Shown: piece after piece, positions 12,101 to 23,910 of the stretch
How positions within the stretch are numbered: the first letter of the stretch is position 1
Layout of the letters: each line of letters opens with the position of its first letter
From: Haliclystus octoradiatus
Lineage: Eukaryota; Cnidaria; Staurozoa; Stauromedusae; Haliclystidae
Assembly (NCBI GenBank): GCA_916610825.1
Contig: OU744446.1
Span: forward strand, 16,426,538 to 16,490,537
Reading direction: 5' to 3'
Length of the DNA stretch: 64,000 nt
Notes under the pieces: generated by a model
Seen by the model: the letters and a program-made list of their open reading frames with translations, nothing else
Told to the model about the DNA's origin: nothing
Database searches by the model: none
Translations under genes and position numbers: made by a program

Positions 12101-13737
12101 CCTCTTCTAGTGTCATTATTCTGTGCTAATTCCTAATGGCATTTTTCTCTCACCTTTTCAGAAAACTGCTTGAGATCCGTGAGAAATGCTTTGGCGAAGA
12201 TCACCCAAGTGTTGCTTCGACGTTAAACAGCCTAGCAGTGCTATTATGTCAAACGGTAAGTAAAACATTTGATGTGTTATGTTATAGTTATTCAAATGTC
12301 ATTTTGTGCGACATTCAAACGTTAATTTGCGGGACATTCAAACGTTAATTTGCGGGATATTCAAACGCTAATTAGCGGGACATTCAAATGTTAATAATGT
12401 AATAATGTAAATTATCTGTCTTTTTACATTTTCTTGTATAGCGATTGATTATCTGTAGAAAGACGTTAGGAGAAATGTTATCCTTGATTGTTTTATTCTT
12501 GATTGTAGAATGCCAGAGATGAAGCATGGTTTCTGTATGAACGTTCGTTGAAACTTTATGAAGCTAACCTTGGTCTTGGACATCCGAAAGTGTCAGAAAT
12601 ATTAAAAAATATGGCCAAATTAAAATATGATCAGGTATTTATACAGTCCAGTTGTAGGTATAAGATAGTTGCGTTTAATCGGGCGTTTAGTAGCATTCGA
12701 TTGACAAGAGCCGATACAAGTCATTGAGAGGCCGACAATATCATTTCCATAAAAATAAAGGCCTGCTCAAAAACCGCCAACATAGCAAACTCTATAAAAC
12801 AATGAAATGAAGGAATAATAAAACAGGGAAGCCAATAGCACTAGTGAAACTTCTATTGGACTACACTTGCCGTATTGCACAAGACTCTAATAAATTTTAT
12901 TCAATAATGGCATGTTTTATAGATTGAGCTATTGATTAAATGATGCAAGCACAACGTTTCAGAAATAGCGGATTAGTTCTCCTTCCCAAGTCGGAACTAT
13001 ATAGCGCCAGTACCGGAAAGTTGCGGAGAAGTTAAGTCTTCAAATAATTGACTTAAAAGTAGTTCTGTAAATTTTAAATGGTGTTTTTCTGTCAATATGG
13101 TTAACCAATATCACAGATCACTGCCAGTGTTTCAAGTACTTATCCCGGGCGGAAGGTAACACCAGCTCTGCATCACAAAGGGGGGGTTTCCACTTCCAAA
13201 AAAGTGAAGTACCCAAAAAGTTCCAAAAATCCTGTAATGCTACCCAACAGTTTCAAAAATTGTTCTTAAAATTTCCAATTTTGTTTTTCAAATTTCGTCA
13301 AATTTCAAAGTTTCAAAGTCAAACATGAGCCCCAAAATTAAATGTTCTGAAATTTCCTATCAAAAAATATTTCTCTCAGTTGGAAAATGAACCTAAAAAA
13401 GTTGCATGTCCCCGTTTAGCTGTAATATTTGGGAGTTACCCACTGGCACAAAGTTTGACCTAAAGACTGGCCACATTACTTGAACATGCTTACTTCGATA
13501 TATTCTCTGTGGTTACAATTACGCGATAGTTATCATATTTTTTGTTGTATGTTTCAGGGTTGTCTTGATATTGCTGCTGATTTATATCGTTATTCGATGG
13601 ATCCTAATCGAGCAAAGCGTCCATTGAATAAAAGTTTGGGACTACAACAGTACGATCGTATGTCTTCACGAAATGAGGATACCAGTGCTGCTGTTTCATT
13701 TTCATCGTCAATGTTCGAGAGAGCATCAATACATTAG
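132..13737 (+). CDS. NPHP3: Nephrocystin-3 (NPHP3) orthologue, 3' part of gene, 18 exons
   Basis: Exons: 132-153, 836-890, 1552-1623, 2736-2897, 3287-3507, 3940-4040, 4692-4771, 5652-5773, 6690-6768, 7535-7575, 8251-8454, 9728-9847, 10260-10311, 10958-11026, 11799-11830, 12162-12255, 12509-12634, 13558-13737 (TAG stop). They join in one frame (about 609 residues). All phases match and all donors are GT except one GC at 891. First come the end of a NACHT-type module and a winged helix (motif [16 protein letters not shown]), then a linker like that of vertebrate NPHP3 ([14 protein letters not shown]). Tetratricopeptide repeats follow with the kinesin-light-chain-like pattern of the family ([35 protein letters not shown]). 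The tail is serine-rich. Family knowledge: NPHP3 works at the inversin compartment of primary cilia and is mutated in nephronophthisis. The N-terminal coiled coil and P-loop lie upstream of the window. The 22-nt first exon is the least certain part. Confidence 0.9.
1848..1955. repeat. TTCATGAA palindrome cluster, copy 1
   Basis: Repeated near-palindromic TTCATGAA/GTTCATGAAC words in an intron. Similar clusters lie at 4174-4231 and 57661-57776, so this is a dispersed low-copy repeat. Confidence 0.6.
2009..2580. repeat. Tandem pair of about 286-bp direct repeats in an NPHP3 intron
   Basis: Unit 1 (about 2009-2294) and unit 2 (about 2295-2580) both begin near CAACAAAC..TATGTGTC and share ACAAACCGAGTAA, GCTAATTTGAAATGTAGG and a long CATG-rich segment containing GGCATGGAATTTTCAC. 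They differ only by scattered substitutions. A diverged reverse-complement relative of the CATG-rich part lies at about 60296-60470. Confidence 0.85.
4174..4231. repeat. TTCATGAA palindrome cluster, copy 2
   Basis: Short cluster of TTCATGAAC and GGTTCATGGAC words in an NPHP3 intron, matching the clusters at 1848-1955 and 57661-57776. Confidence 0.5.
4403..4581. mobile_element. hAT-type MITE, copy 1
   Basis: It begins CAGGGTCTGACAAAA and ends TTTTATCAAACCTTG, an imperfect terminal inverted repeat. Subterminal TGGAATCCTAGA is inverted as TCTAGGATTCCA. An 8-bp direct repeat GATGGATG flanks both ends (4395-4402 and 4582-4589), the target-site length of hAT transposons. It has no coding capacity. 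Related copies: 7966-8135, 10500-10650, 58687-58891 and 60984-61196. Confidence 0.8.
5804..6100 (+). mobile_element. tRNA-derived SINE, 5'-truncated copy in an NPHP3 intron
   Basis: It starts near a B-box-like GTTCAAATTCC and continues through AAGGTCAACTCAGC, ACATCAAATGAATACCATC, TTGATCTGCAATGTTGC and GGTGCCTTCGGTAGGGCGA. These blocks occur in the same order at 32372-32742 and, more diverged, at 46363-46710. The tRNA-like A box present at 32.37 kb is missing here. Confidence 0.7.
7966..8135. mobile_element. hAT-type MITE, copy 2 (3' end decayed)
   Basis: Starts CAGGGTCCGACAAAA, carries CTTCTGGAATCCTAGATGCA and the inverted CTTCTGGAATCTAGGATTC block. The right terminus is degraded and no clear 8-bp duplication is seen. 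Confidence 0.65.
8489..8677. mobile_element. Hairpin MITE in an NPHP3 intron
   Basis: A nearly perfect inverted repeat of about 190 bp. The left arm starts AAGGGTTACCACAT and the right arm ends ATGTGGTAACCCTTT. The inner stems contain TGTTGGGAGACAC and GTGTCTCCCAACA around a short centre. It lies just downstream of the exon ending at 8454. No clear target duplication. Confidence 0.75.
10500..10650. mobile_element. hAT-type MITE, copy 3 (diverged)
   Basis: Contains GTCGGACAACATG, CCTTCTGGGATCCTAGAA and GTTGAAGTTTGACC, in the order seen in the 4403 and 7966 copies. The termini are too diverged to define. Confidence 0.5.
10745..10815 (+). mobile_element. SINE fragment (core only)
   Basis: A short match to the SINE core: GCGGCTGAGATCAATAAGG followed by AGCGTTTAACATCATTGCT, as at about 32630-32662 and 46600-46640. 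Confidence 0.55.
11474..11781. repeat. (AACAT)n pentanucleotide array
   Basis: About 300 bp of AACAT repeats, broken by AACAA slips and by a degenerate block rich in GTAACGTGACG (about 11706-11745). It ends about 17 bp before the NPHP3 exon at 11799, so it abuts the polypyrimidine tract of that acceptor. The cysteine/tyrosine-rich frames across it are artefacts. Confidence 0.95.
12290..12393. repeat. About 25-bp tandem repeat, roughly 4 copies
   Basis: The unit is close to GACATTCAAACGTTAATTTG with a CGG spacer. It starts 35 bp after the NPHP3 donor at 12255/12256. Confidence 0.8.
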
Positions 13738-15022
13738 GCTACATTATGAAACATTCATTACTGAAGTGGAATCAGCTTCTGTTTTATTCTAAAACATTGT
13801 CGAATATTTCAATACTTATGCGAAATTTCTGTCAGTGGAATTCCATATCTAGCTGCAATCTCTCTGATATTGTCGAAACATTCTCAGAAAATTTAACTTG
13901 TTACTCTTGTTTAATTTCCAAACTTTAATTCGATTTCGTAGATCTGCATTTCTTTAAATGAAAACATGTAAATATAATGCTGAGATATTTTTGTAATTAA
14001 TTAACACATTTTACAACAATATTTATACTGTAGCAATATTTAATGTATCTCATTTCATACATCATTAAGTTTATTATTATTTTAGGTTGGTGTTTGGAAA
14101 AACACAGTTTTGTAATTTAATAATTTCATTTCAAAAATGTAATTGTTTGAAGAAAGTCATTTCACATTCACATCCATGTACAGGTTTTGTCGAAATTTAT
14201 CTTATGACTTTAAATTATTATTATTGAACGGTAAATGTTACAAATTTTACCAATTGATTTATAACATAAAACTTATATAACGCATTTGTCTGCCGTTATG
14301 TATTATATTACATAGCCTGATATAGCGGTCAACTCTGCATATCAGCTTCGAGGGGACTTGTATAACCTACACTACTACACATTTTGCTGTACTTTTAGTG
14401 AGCTTCTAGATCTGCAAAGTCACAGGCACGCAATCACCAACTGCCATTTGCTACTTGTTCGCAGTTGAAGCGTGTTAGACTGTTAGTAATATAGTATAGG
14501 GCAATTTTCGCGTACGAACTTGGGTCATTAGCATAATAACTCAGGGGATAACTTGCATACTTTTCATATCCCCGGGGACGTTCAGAAAAAATTGGGGTAT
14601 CCTTTTTCATAATCAGAAACATTGTTATAGTCATCCTCCCGAAGATCAATTTGAACAATCCCGCGAAGCGCAATTGAGTTACCCCGAGAAAATGACATAT
14701 AATGAATTCCTCGTCCACCATTGTATAATGCATATATTGGAATTTTCAACTTACGCCTATTATTACTAAATTTCTGCTTTTAAATTATATTTATCACTGG
14801 ATAAGTTTTTGATTTTATTGTTATATATTTAACTACATTTTAAATTATTTTATTCTCAAGTTGTTTTTTTTCAATAATGCGAAATTATATTTATTTTTCA
14901 TTTCTTTGATCATGTATAAATATTACATACTCAATGGTTTTAATATCGTACTCCAGAGATGATCTTTTTCAATTTCGGAAATCTTCAATTGTTCTACATC
15001 GCTGGTTTCAAATATTGATGAT
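13738..15022. other. NPHP3 3' flank, no gene seen
   Basis: AT-rich sequence after the NPHP3 stop, presumably 3'UTR then intergenic. No strong AATAAA signal was seen near the stop. A 99-codon minus-strand open frame (14434-14733) has no recognisable domain and no splice support. Confidence 0.4.
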
Positions 15023-17380
15023 TTGGTAAATAGAAAGAAAAGGAAGAGAGGGAAAAGAGGTGGGAGAAAATTTGTTATTAAAAAATACTTAATATCAGTG
15101 AGAAATCAGAGTAAAAGTTGTTATACATCGTTGCACACGGTTGGTTGTAATATCAATAACCTCATTGTTATACCTTTGCAGCCTTTACAATCAGGTAATA
15201 ACAAAGAATTATCTATCAATAGCCATTCTACAGTTTGTCTTATCAATGCTCGTTCGATATAGAATAAAGCTCTTATTATAAAAGACTTTGTGGTTGATCA
15301 AGACATTGATTTACTAGGGATAACAGAGACATGGCTGCATTCAGAGGGATGAGGTTTCAATTGGAGAGATTTACCCTAGTGGATATAATTTTGCTCACGA
15401 AACAAGACCCTCTGGCAGAAGGGGTGGTGGTGTAGGAATTTTATATAAACAAGGTATCAGTTCAACGTCAGGATGTTGCAAACACTCTTTCGAATCATTT
15501 GAAAATATTGATATGACATTTGCTACTAAAAAACGTTTTCGTGTAATTATTATTTATCGTCTTCCAGACACATCATTGCTGAATCTCTTTTTTGATGAGT
15601 TTTCTACCCTAATAGAAGAAGTTACTATTTATAAAGATGAACTATTAATAATGGGGGATTTCAATCTCCAGGTAGATGATCAATCAGATTTGAATGGAAA
15701 TCGATTTTGCAATTTATTTGTACTTGTTTAATCTGAAACAGCATGTGATGGTACCAACACATAATCATCGTGGGCATGTTCTTGACCTTGTCATCACAAG
15801 AACAGAATCCAACGTCCTTGAAGTTAAAAATGTCAACATTCTTGATCAGCCAATATCAGACCATAAGGCTGTTTGTTTCCATCTCGATATCAAGAAACCA
15901 GCACATATATAAAAAAAAACAATAAATTCACGCAAATTACACGACTTTAGCATAACTTCATTTGATGAATTGATTAAATCTTCCCATTTATTAGATAATG
16001 TGATCTCATCTGATCTCACTTCTCTTGTAACGAGATATGATAAAGTACTGATGGAGACTATGGATATATTAGCACCGATTAAATCCAAGACTATTATATT
16101 AAGACCTGAACAGAATAGCATACAAAAAAGAATAAGAAGAAAATTGGAACGCAAATGGCGTTGCACTAAGTCAGATACAAATAAAGATAACTACTTAGAA
16201 CAATGTAAGGTAACAAATGAAATGCTTTACAAAGCTAAGGAACAATTTTACTCCTCGATAATTCGTGACAATGCGCATGACTGTAAGCTTCTATTTAAAA
16301 CTGTCGATAAGTTATTAAATAAAAGTATTGAAAGAAAATATCCATATGCAAGAAAAGACACGGAATTAGCTGATGCTTTCGCTGACTATTTCATTACCAA
16401 GATTGATAATATTCGTAACGAACTCGTCATATCATCGAATGAGAACTTTGTTGTGCAGCATAACACTGAATCGTGTTGTACTACTAGTTTCAGTGAGTTT
16501 GCTATGTTATCTGGTTATGAATTACAAACTCTTATAAATAATTTTACCATAAAATCCTGCTCAATTGACCCATTACCAGCATGCATCATGAAGAAGTGTT
16601 TTATGCGCCTTATTCCTGCATTTCAACAAATCATCAATAAATCATTGACACTAGGCTATATGCCCGGAGACTTAAAAACTGCCATGTTACAGCCTACAAT
16701 AAAAAACTTGAAAGCTGATTTTGCGATCTTCAACAATTTCTGACCAATATCAAACCTAAAATTTCTGTCGAAGTTAATTGAAAAAGCTGTGTACAATCAA
16801 TTGAACAACTACCTAGCAGTGAACAATTTGCATCAACTTCTTCAATCTGCGTACAAGGCTTTCCATAGCACTGAGACAGCATTACTCACCATTACAAATG
16901 ACATCGCTATATCCTTAGATGAAGGTGAGAATGTTTTCCTTTTGCTTTTGGACATGTCTGCAGCATTTGATACTGTTAATTATTCCTTGCTGCTCTCCCG
17001 ACTAGAGAATTGCTTTGGGATCAAAGGTACGGTGTTGAAATGGTTTAGATCTTACCTTGGTGATCGTAAGCAGTTTGTAAATATAAATAATCAAAAATCA
17101 AAAGTGAGACAACTATCTGTTGGCGTCCCACAGGGTTCCTTTCTTGGCCCTGTTTTGTACTTACTCTATACTTCACCACTAGCAAAAGTCATCGAAGATC
17201 ATGGATTAAAATACCATATTTACGCTGACGACACACAGTTATATTTTTCATTTAAGACCATAGATTCTGAGGCAGCAAAAATAAAAATCAACACATGTAT
17301 TACTGCTATATGTAGCTGGATGAAATCCAACGAATTGAAATTAAACCGCAGTAAAACCGACGTAATGGTCTTTCACTCTC
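15023..17380 (+). pseudogene. LINE ORF, 5' part: endonuclease and start of reverse transcriptase
   Basis: The endonuclease starts around CLINARSI, where the next codon is TAG (15260). A second stop (TGA near 15350) and a frameshift follow ITETWLHSEG. Endonuclease remnants continue in other frames to about 15910. The linker and RT N-terminus are open from 15970 to 16743, where one TGA interrupts the usual F-x-PISNL motif. The RT then runs to the junction with the inserted LTR element and includes YADD near 17220. It encoded the polymerase for target-primed reverse transcription and is now non-functional. Confidence 0.85.
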
Positions 17381-17944
17381 TATTACAGCGGGATTCAGAT
17401 GAATTGAGATGATTGGATAGAGGACTGTATAGTGAAATTGTGAACTATCCCGTGTAATAGAATGACTGTCAATTTACTTGTCTGATATAGGTTTGAATCA
17501 ACATAAATAACTGTACTTACAGAAACTTCAGTGAGACATGAAATACACCACTTTATGAATGTTCCGATGATATATTTCGTTGTATGATAAATAATTATAA
17601 CAATAATTATAAAGATGATAATGTATCTGTCTTATACAGAGTACATTGTGAACATTGATTAGTAGTATAAAAATAAATATATTTATATAAAAGTTATATG
17701 CCTAAGGTATAATGTTAATGTGGTTTTGCGCGTGTATACAAAACGTGTTCTATTGTAAATATTACTCTACCAATATTTTTATGTTGTAATTAAGTTAGCT
17801 ATGTTGGCAATATTTGAATGTAAATGTGAATATAAATTTAACTAATGATTATAATAAAAACATAATATGTCTGCATGGTTGTGTATAATAATAAAGTTAG
17901 TATAATAAAGAATGCTAATAAATTGCACGAGGACGAAGTTAACA
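17381..17944 (-). repeat. LTR (3' LTR of the minus-strand element)
   Basis: 564 bp from TATTACAGCGGG to GAAGTTAACA in plus orientation. I saw no difference from 20783-21346 when reading the two side by side. Confidence 0.9.
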
Positions 17945-18028
17945 TAGTCCCCCCGTGACGACGAGTGTAAGTTGTCACTGATGAGCCTCTAATAGGCAGA
18001 GCTTAACTGTAGGACGAGTAATAGTGAA

Positions 18029-19519
18029 CTATGGTTTTGTTTTGGATTGAGCGATTGGACATGACCATCTTTGGCATGGTACGTTTGAACAATGATTGTC
18101 AATGTTTGGTTGTTGGTTGACGGACGACATCTCCAGGTTGGTACGTTGTGAACAGGACTGAAGGCCAGTGACCACGGACAAGATATTCACTTCAGGATGA
18201 GTTGTGATCTTCTTCTTGACTTGCGGAGTAGTTGGTAGACATCTTTTGTGTTGAATACCCCTAGTTTTATTGTCATTTGTGGTAACCGGTAAAACAAATA
18301 AATCATAATATGTTAATCGTTTTAGTTTGTTTGCATGATAATTAATATTAATTATGTCCTTGGTATGAGCTTTGGAAATCTGTTCATCTTTTGAATCTAC
18401 ATTATGTAACTTATTCCAAAGTGATTCAGCTTTGCAATGTTTGTTGTTAGATTTAGTTTTAATAATAGCATTTTGCGTGTTATCTTGAATCGTTTTTTCT
18501 GCATCGGTATTTGTAGATTGACTTTTTTCCGAGGTAGATTGGGAATGCATTGTTGTGTATATTGATATACCAGCTTGTGATTTGTGCCCCCCAAATAATG
18601 TCCATCCTAATGGGGTCTTAAGCGCATAAGGTTCTTTACTTTTTCCTTTACGGCATTCTAATGGGATTAATAAATCAGGTTCGTTGGCTCCGATCAATAA
18701 ACCAATTTCCTTAATATTGTGTATAATAGGTATATGTATATCTTTGAGATGGGCATAGTTTGATAATTCTTTATTAGAAGGAATAGGCATTGGAGGTAAA
18801 CATAAATTTTCTACGGACCAGGCTTCACCTATTTCGAACTTTAGTAGCTCCTCTGGATTGCTAATTTCTAATTTAACTTTGTTTGCTTGTATGTTATTTC
18901 TGCCCGATACTGTCATAATGTCTAGTTTTTCTTGAGTTCCTTCCAATCCTATCTTATCAGCTAGGCTTTTATTTACTAAGGTTGCTTGACTTCCTGTATC
19001 AAGTAATGCTAATGTTTCTAATGCGCCTTTCGGACCATGTAGTCTAACAGGTAATACTTGTAAATATAAATTACTTTCGTTAGTTTCGTTGTAAGAACTA
19101 GTTGTTGTAACAACCGCAGATGACGCAGAGGCGCTTTCATTTTGTTGTTGCTGGTGTTCTGTAACGTCCGAAATAGGAACTGATGATGTTGGTTTTTCAT
19201 AATGTAAAAGTGTATGATGTGAACTGTTACATGTTTTGCATTTATATTTTGAGTTGCATGTACTTGCGATGTGTCCTTTTCTGAAACAGTTGAAACATAA
19301 CGAGGAATCTGCAATAGTCTTACGGCGTTGTTCTATCGACTTATTTTGGAAATCTGTGCAATTCCAAATATTGTGATTGTCTTTACAAACAAAGCAACAT
19401 TGTTTTGTATTTTGATTGTAGCTTGTATTTGTTGTGTTGATTACGATTTTCTTAGCATTGTTTGTTTTGAATGAATTTTGAATTGATTGACATTTGTTGT
19501 CTGTAATTCCCAAATTTCC
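18029..19519 (-). CDS. BEL/Pao zinc-knuckle and aspartic protease region
   Basis: Same frame as gag, directly after its TGA. There is no convincing ATG; the next possible start is a TTG near 19513, so translation would need stop-codon readthrough. It carries cysteine-rich knuckles (CFVCKDNHNIWNC, CFNCFRKGHIASTC) and a retropepsin with ALLDTGSQATLV at about residue 168 (DUF1758 type). It then has a fragment (TPLGWTLFGG) that normally precedes the reverse transcriptase. After that the sequence is low in conserved features and stops at 18029; the polymerase domains are deleted. Confidence 0.8.
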   Translation of the reverse strand, partial: GNLGITDNKCQSIQNSFKTNNAKKIVINTTNTSYNQNTKQCCFVCKDNHNIWNCTDFQNKSIEQRRKTIADSSLCFNCFRKGHIASTCNSKYKCKTCNSSHHTLLHYEKPTSSVPISDVTEHQQQQNESASASSAVVTTTSSYNETNESNLYLQVLPVRLHGPKGALETLALLDTGSQATLVNKSLADKIGLEGTQEKLDIMTVSGRNNIQANKVKLEISNPEELLKFEIGEAWSVENLCLPPMPIPSNKELSNYAHLKDIHIPIIHNIKEIGLLIGANEPDLLIPLECRKGKSKEPYALKTPLGWTLFGGHKSQAGISIYTTMHSQSTSEKSQSTNTDAEKTIQDNTQNAIIKTKSNNKHCKAESLWNKLHNVDSKDEQISKAHTKDIININYHANKLKRLTYYDLFVLPVTTNDNKTRGIQHKRCLPTTPQVKKKITTHPEVNILSVVTGLQSCSQRTNLEMSSVNQQPNIDNHCSNVPCQRWSCPIAQSKTKP

Positions 19520-20743
19520 TCAAACAGCGTCTGTAGCGGCTAACATTTCTTTTTTAATAAATTTTAATAATTGTAAGACGTCTGGCTCTTTTTTGTCTGC
19601 TCTAATATCGACGATTTTTCTTTTCCAACGAAATTGAATGCTTTTAGGTAAACGTTCAGCAATAGCAATTAACGACGGCTGTGAATTAATATCAGAATAA
19701 TAGTCCAATTGTTTTAATGCTGATGAACATGAATTTAAATGATAATAAAATTCTCTAATTTCCTCTGCATCGTTTGAAATTATATTTCCTTTTGTAACTC
19801 TGTTTATGTATGCTCTTGATATTAAAACTCTGTTCCCAAACATTTCTTTTATTATTTGTAAGGCTTCGACATAGCCATCACTGTTGTGTGGTAAACCATC
19901 GACCGCTAGTTTTACTGGCCCTTTTAAATGGTTTAGTAAATGCGTCATTTTTGTGTCTGGTGAAAGTGTTTTTCTATCGTGTACTTGGTGTTTGAACGAA
20001 TTGACAAAATCTTGATATTCAAATGCGTCGCCATTAAAATCTTTTAATTTTAGCGTCAATGAAACAAGCGTGTCACCCCATTGTGCATCTGAATTTTCAG
20101 TAAAATTTGCGCTTACTTCACTTGCCGTGAGTTTATCAATCCACGCGTCTATGGCAAGGCTCGATTTTTCTCGCGCAATATTTTTGTTTTCTTGATTGTT
20201 AATTAATTGTGAGTCTAATTTTCTTACAGGGCTAACTTGAGGTGTGGTATGTTCTTGTTGTGTCCTTAATAAAGGGTCTTCTTCTAATGAGGTTTGTGGT
20301 TGTCCTTCTAACTTAACTTGTGATTGATTGGCTATGGTGTGTTCTTCTAAATAATCATCTATTTCACAGATAATTATTTCGTACTTGAGTTCAATGTTCG
20401 ATAACCACTCATAACTCTCTGCTAATTCTTGCTCTGTCTTGGCTTGTGACAAAACAATTTCATTGGCGGTAACAACTTCATGAAAGATGGTCTGAAGCTT
20501 TATTCTGTATGACTTCAGTAGACGTGTGTTTGGATTTTGTTCCAAAATTGATTTGGCTAATGTTGCCGTTTTCGTGAAATGGGCTAGTTTCCCACCTCTA
20601 CTTCGCTTGTAATTGATGGCATCTATTCTGGGTCTAATGGAATGATCTGTTTGTGCTACTGTATCTGTACTATCAACTTCTAATTGATCTGTGTTTGCAT
20701 CTTCGGATGATGTGGCAATTGGATCAGTATCGAATTCAGACAT
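19520..20743 (-). CDS. BEL/Pao gag protein
   Basis: A 407-residue open frame starting 39 bp inside the 5' LTR. The N-terminus is acidic. The C-terminal half resembles the DUF1759-type gag of Pao elements (KLKDFNGDAFEYQDFVNSFK, then a stretch ending KKEMLAATDAV). It forms the particle shell. It ends in TGA (19520-19522), and the same frame stays open beyond for the knuckle and protease region, so gag and protease are separated by a single stop codon. Confidence 0.85.
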   Translation of the reverse strand: MSEFDTDPIATSSEDANTDQLEVDSTDTVAQTDHSIRPRIDAINYKRSRGGKLAHFTKTATLAKSILEQNPNTRLLKSYRIKLQTIFHEVVTANEIVLSQAKTEQELAESYEWLSNIELKYEIIICEIDDYLEEHTIANQSQVKLEGQPQTSLEEDPLLRTQQEHTTPQVSPVRKLDSQLINNQENKNIAREKSSLAIDAWIDKLTASEVSANFTENSDAQWGDTLVSLTLKLKDFNGDAFEYQDFVNSFKHQVHDRKTLSPDTKMTHLLNHLKGPVKLAVDGLPHNSDGYVEALQIIKEMFGNRVLISRAYINRVTKGNIISNDAEEIREFYYHLNSCSSALKQLDYYSDINSQPSLIAIAERLPKSIQFRWKRKIVDIRADKKEPDVLQLLKFIKKEMLAATDAV

Positions 20744-20782
20744 AGTAAATTGAGAATGCTACTCCGGTTAACGAAGGACCAA

Positions 20783-21346
20783 TATTACAGCGGGATTCAG
20801 ATGAATTGAGATGATTGGATAGAGGACTGTATAGTGAAATTGTGAACTATCCCGTGTAATAGAATGACTGTCAATTTACTTGTCTGATATAGGTTTGAAT
20901 CAACATAAATAACTGTACTTACAGAAACTTCAGTGAGACATGAAATACACCACTTTATGAATGTTCCGATGATATATTTCGTTGTATGATAAATAATTAT
21001 AACAATAATTATAAAGATGATAATGTATCTGTCTTATACAGAGTACATTGTGAACATTGATTAGTAGTATAAAAATAAATATATTTATATAAAAGTTATA
21101 TGCCTAAGGTATAATGTTAATGTGGTTTTGCGCGTGTATACAAAACGTGTTCTATTGTAAATATTACTCTACCAATATTTTTATGTTGTAATTAAGTTAG
21201 CTATGTTGGCAATATTTGAATGTAAATGTGAATATAAATTTAACTAATGATTATAATAAAAACATAATATGTCTGCATGGTTGTGTATAATAATAAAGTT
21301 AGTATAATAAAGAATGCTAATAAATTGCACGAGGACGAAGTTAACA
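20783..21346 (-). repeat. LTR (5' LTR of the minus-strand element)
   Basis: 564 bp, same length and sequence as 17381-17944. Target duplication CTCTC follows at 21347-21351. Confidence 0.9.
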
Positions 21347-22001
21347 CTCTCCATTTCATCCACCATCTACTACCCATCATTTTGACACTGAGAATGAGAG
21401 TCTTCCTATTGCATCATCTGTTAGGAGTCTCGGAGTTAAATTTGACAGTCAAATGACATTTAGTAATCATATCTCCAACATTTGCAAAACCTCTTTTTAC
21501 CATCTGCGCAACCTGTCTAAAATTAGAAAGTACCTTAGCAGAGAATCTGCAGAAATTGTTGTTCATGCCTTTATCACAACGAAACTGGATTACTCTAACT
21601 CTTTATTATATGGATTTCCTAAGTATCAAATTAAAAGATTACAACACATACAAAACACAGCGGCGAGGATAATCTGCCAAGTTTCAAAGTTTGGACATGT
21701 TACTCCAGTATTAATAGAGCTGCACTGGCTACCAGTTCAATATCGGATTGTTTTTAAAATTGGTTTGTTAGTTTTTAAATCCTTAAATGGAATGGCACCG
21801 AAATATTTATCAAGGAATCTAATTTTAAATAAATGTACAAGATCATTACGTTCCATTAAAGACGAATTGCTTTTCCAATCAACTGGGCGCACAAAAACTT
21901 ATGGAGACCGGGCCTTTTCAGTATGCGCCCCCATAATATGGAATAAACTACCATTGGAACTGAAAAAATCTAGTAGTTTATTAACATTTAAAAGAATTTG
22001 A
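21347..22001 (+). pseudogene. LINE ORF, 3' part: RT thumb and C-terminal domain
   Basis: Continuation of the LINE ORF after the LTR element. The frame is open from the target duplication CTCTC to a TGA at 21999-22001. It includes SLGVKFD and the conserved C-terminal LDYSNSLLYG and ELHWLPV motifs of CR1/L2-type elements. The ATG at 21453 is internal and is not a start. Confidence 0.85.
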
Positions 22002-22186
22002 AGACTCACCTATTTAATGAATTTTTAAAAACTTTATATATATAATTATAAAATAGTTTTGTAGTCTGATTTTTTAACCCTGTTTATTTTTTAACTCAGT
22101 TTTTAAATTTGTCATTTTAAGTCTTAATTTCCATAAATTGTAAAAGCTAATGGATACGTGCGCTATATAAGAAATGGATTATATTA

Positions 22187-23874
<1,688 letters not shown>

Positions 23875-23910
23875 TGAGTTTTTCTTTGATCATCCATTGC
23901 TGTTGGTAAT

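Larger units (their letters stand above)
17381..21346 (-). mobile_element. BEL/Pao LTR retrotransposon, gag-protease deletion derivative
   Basis: Two 564-bp LTRs in the same orientation flank a 2838-bp interior coding for gag, CCHC knuckles and protease on the minus strand. A 5-bp duplication CTCTC flanks it (17376-17380 and 21347-21351). On the minus strand the LTR reads TGTTAACTTCG...CTGTAATA. The interior starts TTGGTCCTTCG, a plausible primer-binding site, and ends GGGGGGACTA, a plausible polypurine tract. Reverse transcriptase, RNase H and nearly all of the integrase are absent. Only a short RPTVKLCLLE-like remnant of the pol C-terminus remains before the 3' LTR. It would need a helper element to move. 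Confidence 0.9.

Noticed and set aside
12960..13030. A 5S-rRNA-like stretch (GGAACTATATAGCGCCAGTACC)
   Set aside because: Only a few words resemble 5S rRNA; length and internal promoter do not fit.
14434..14733. 99-codon minus-strand frame downstream of NPHP3
   Set aside because: No recognisable domain, no splice sites, composition like its surroundings.
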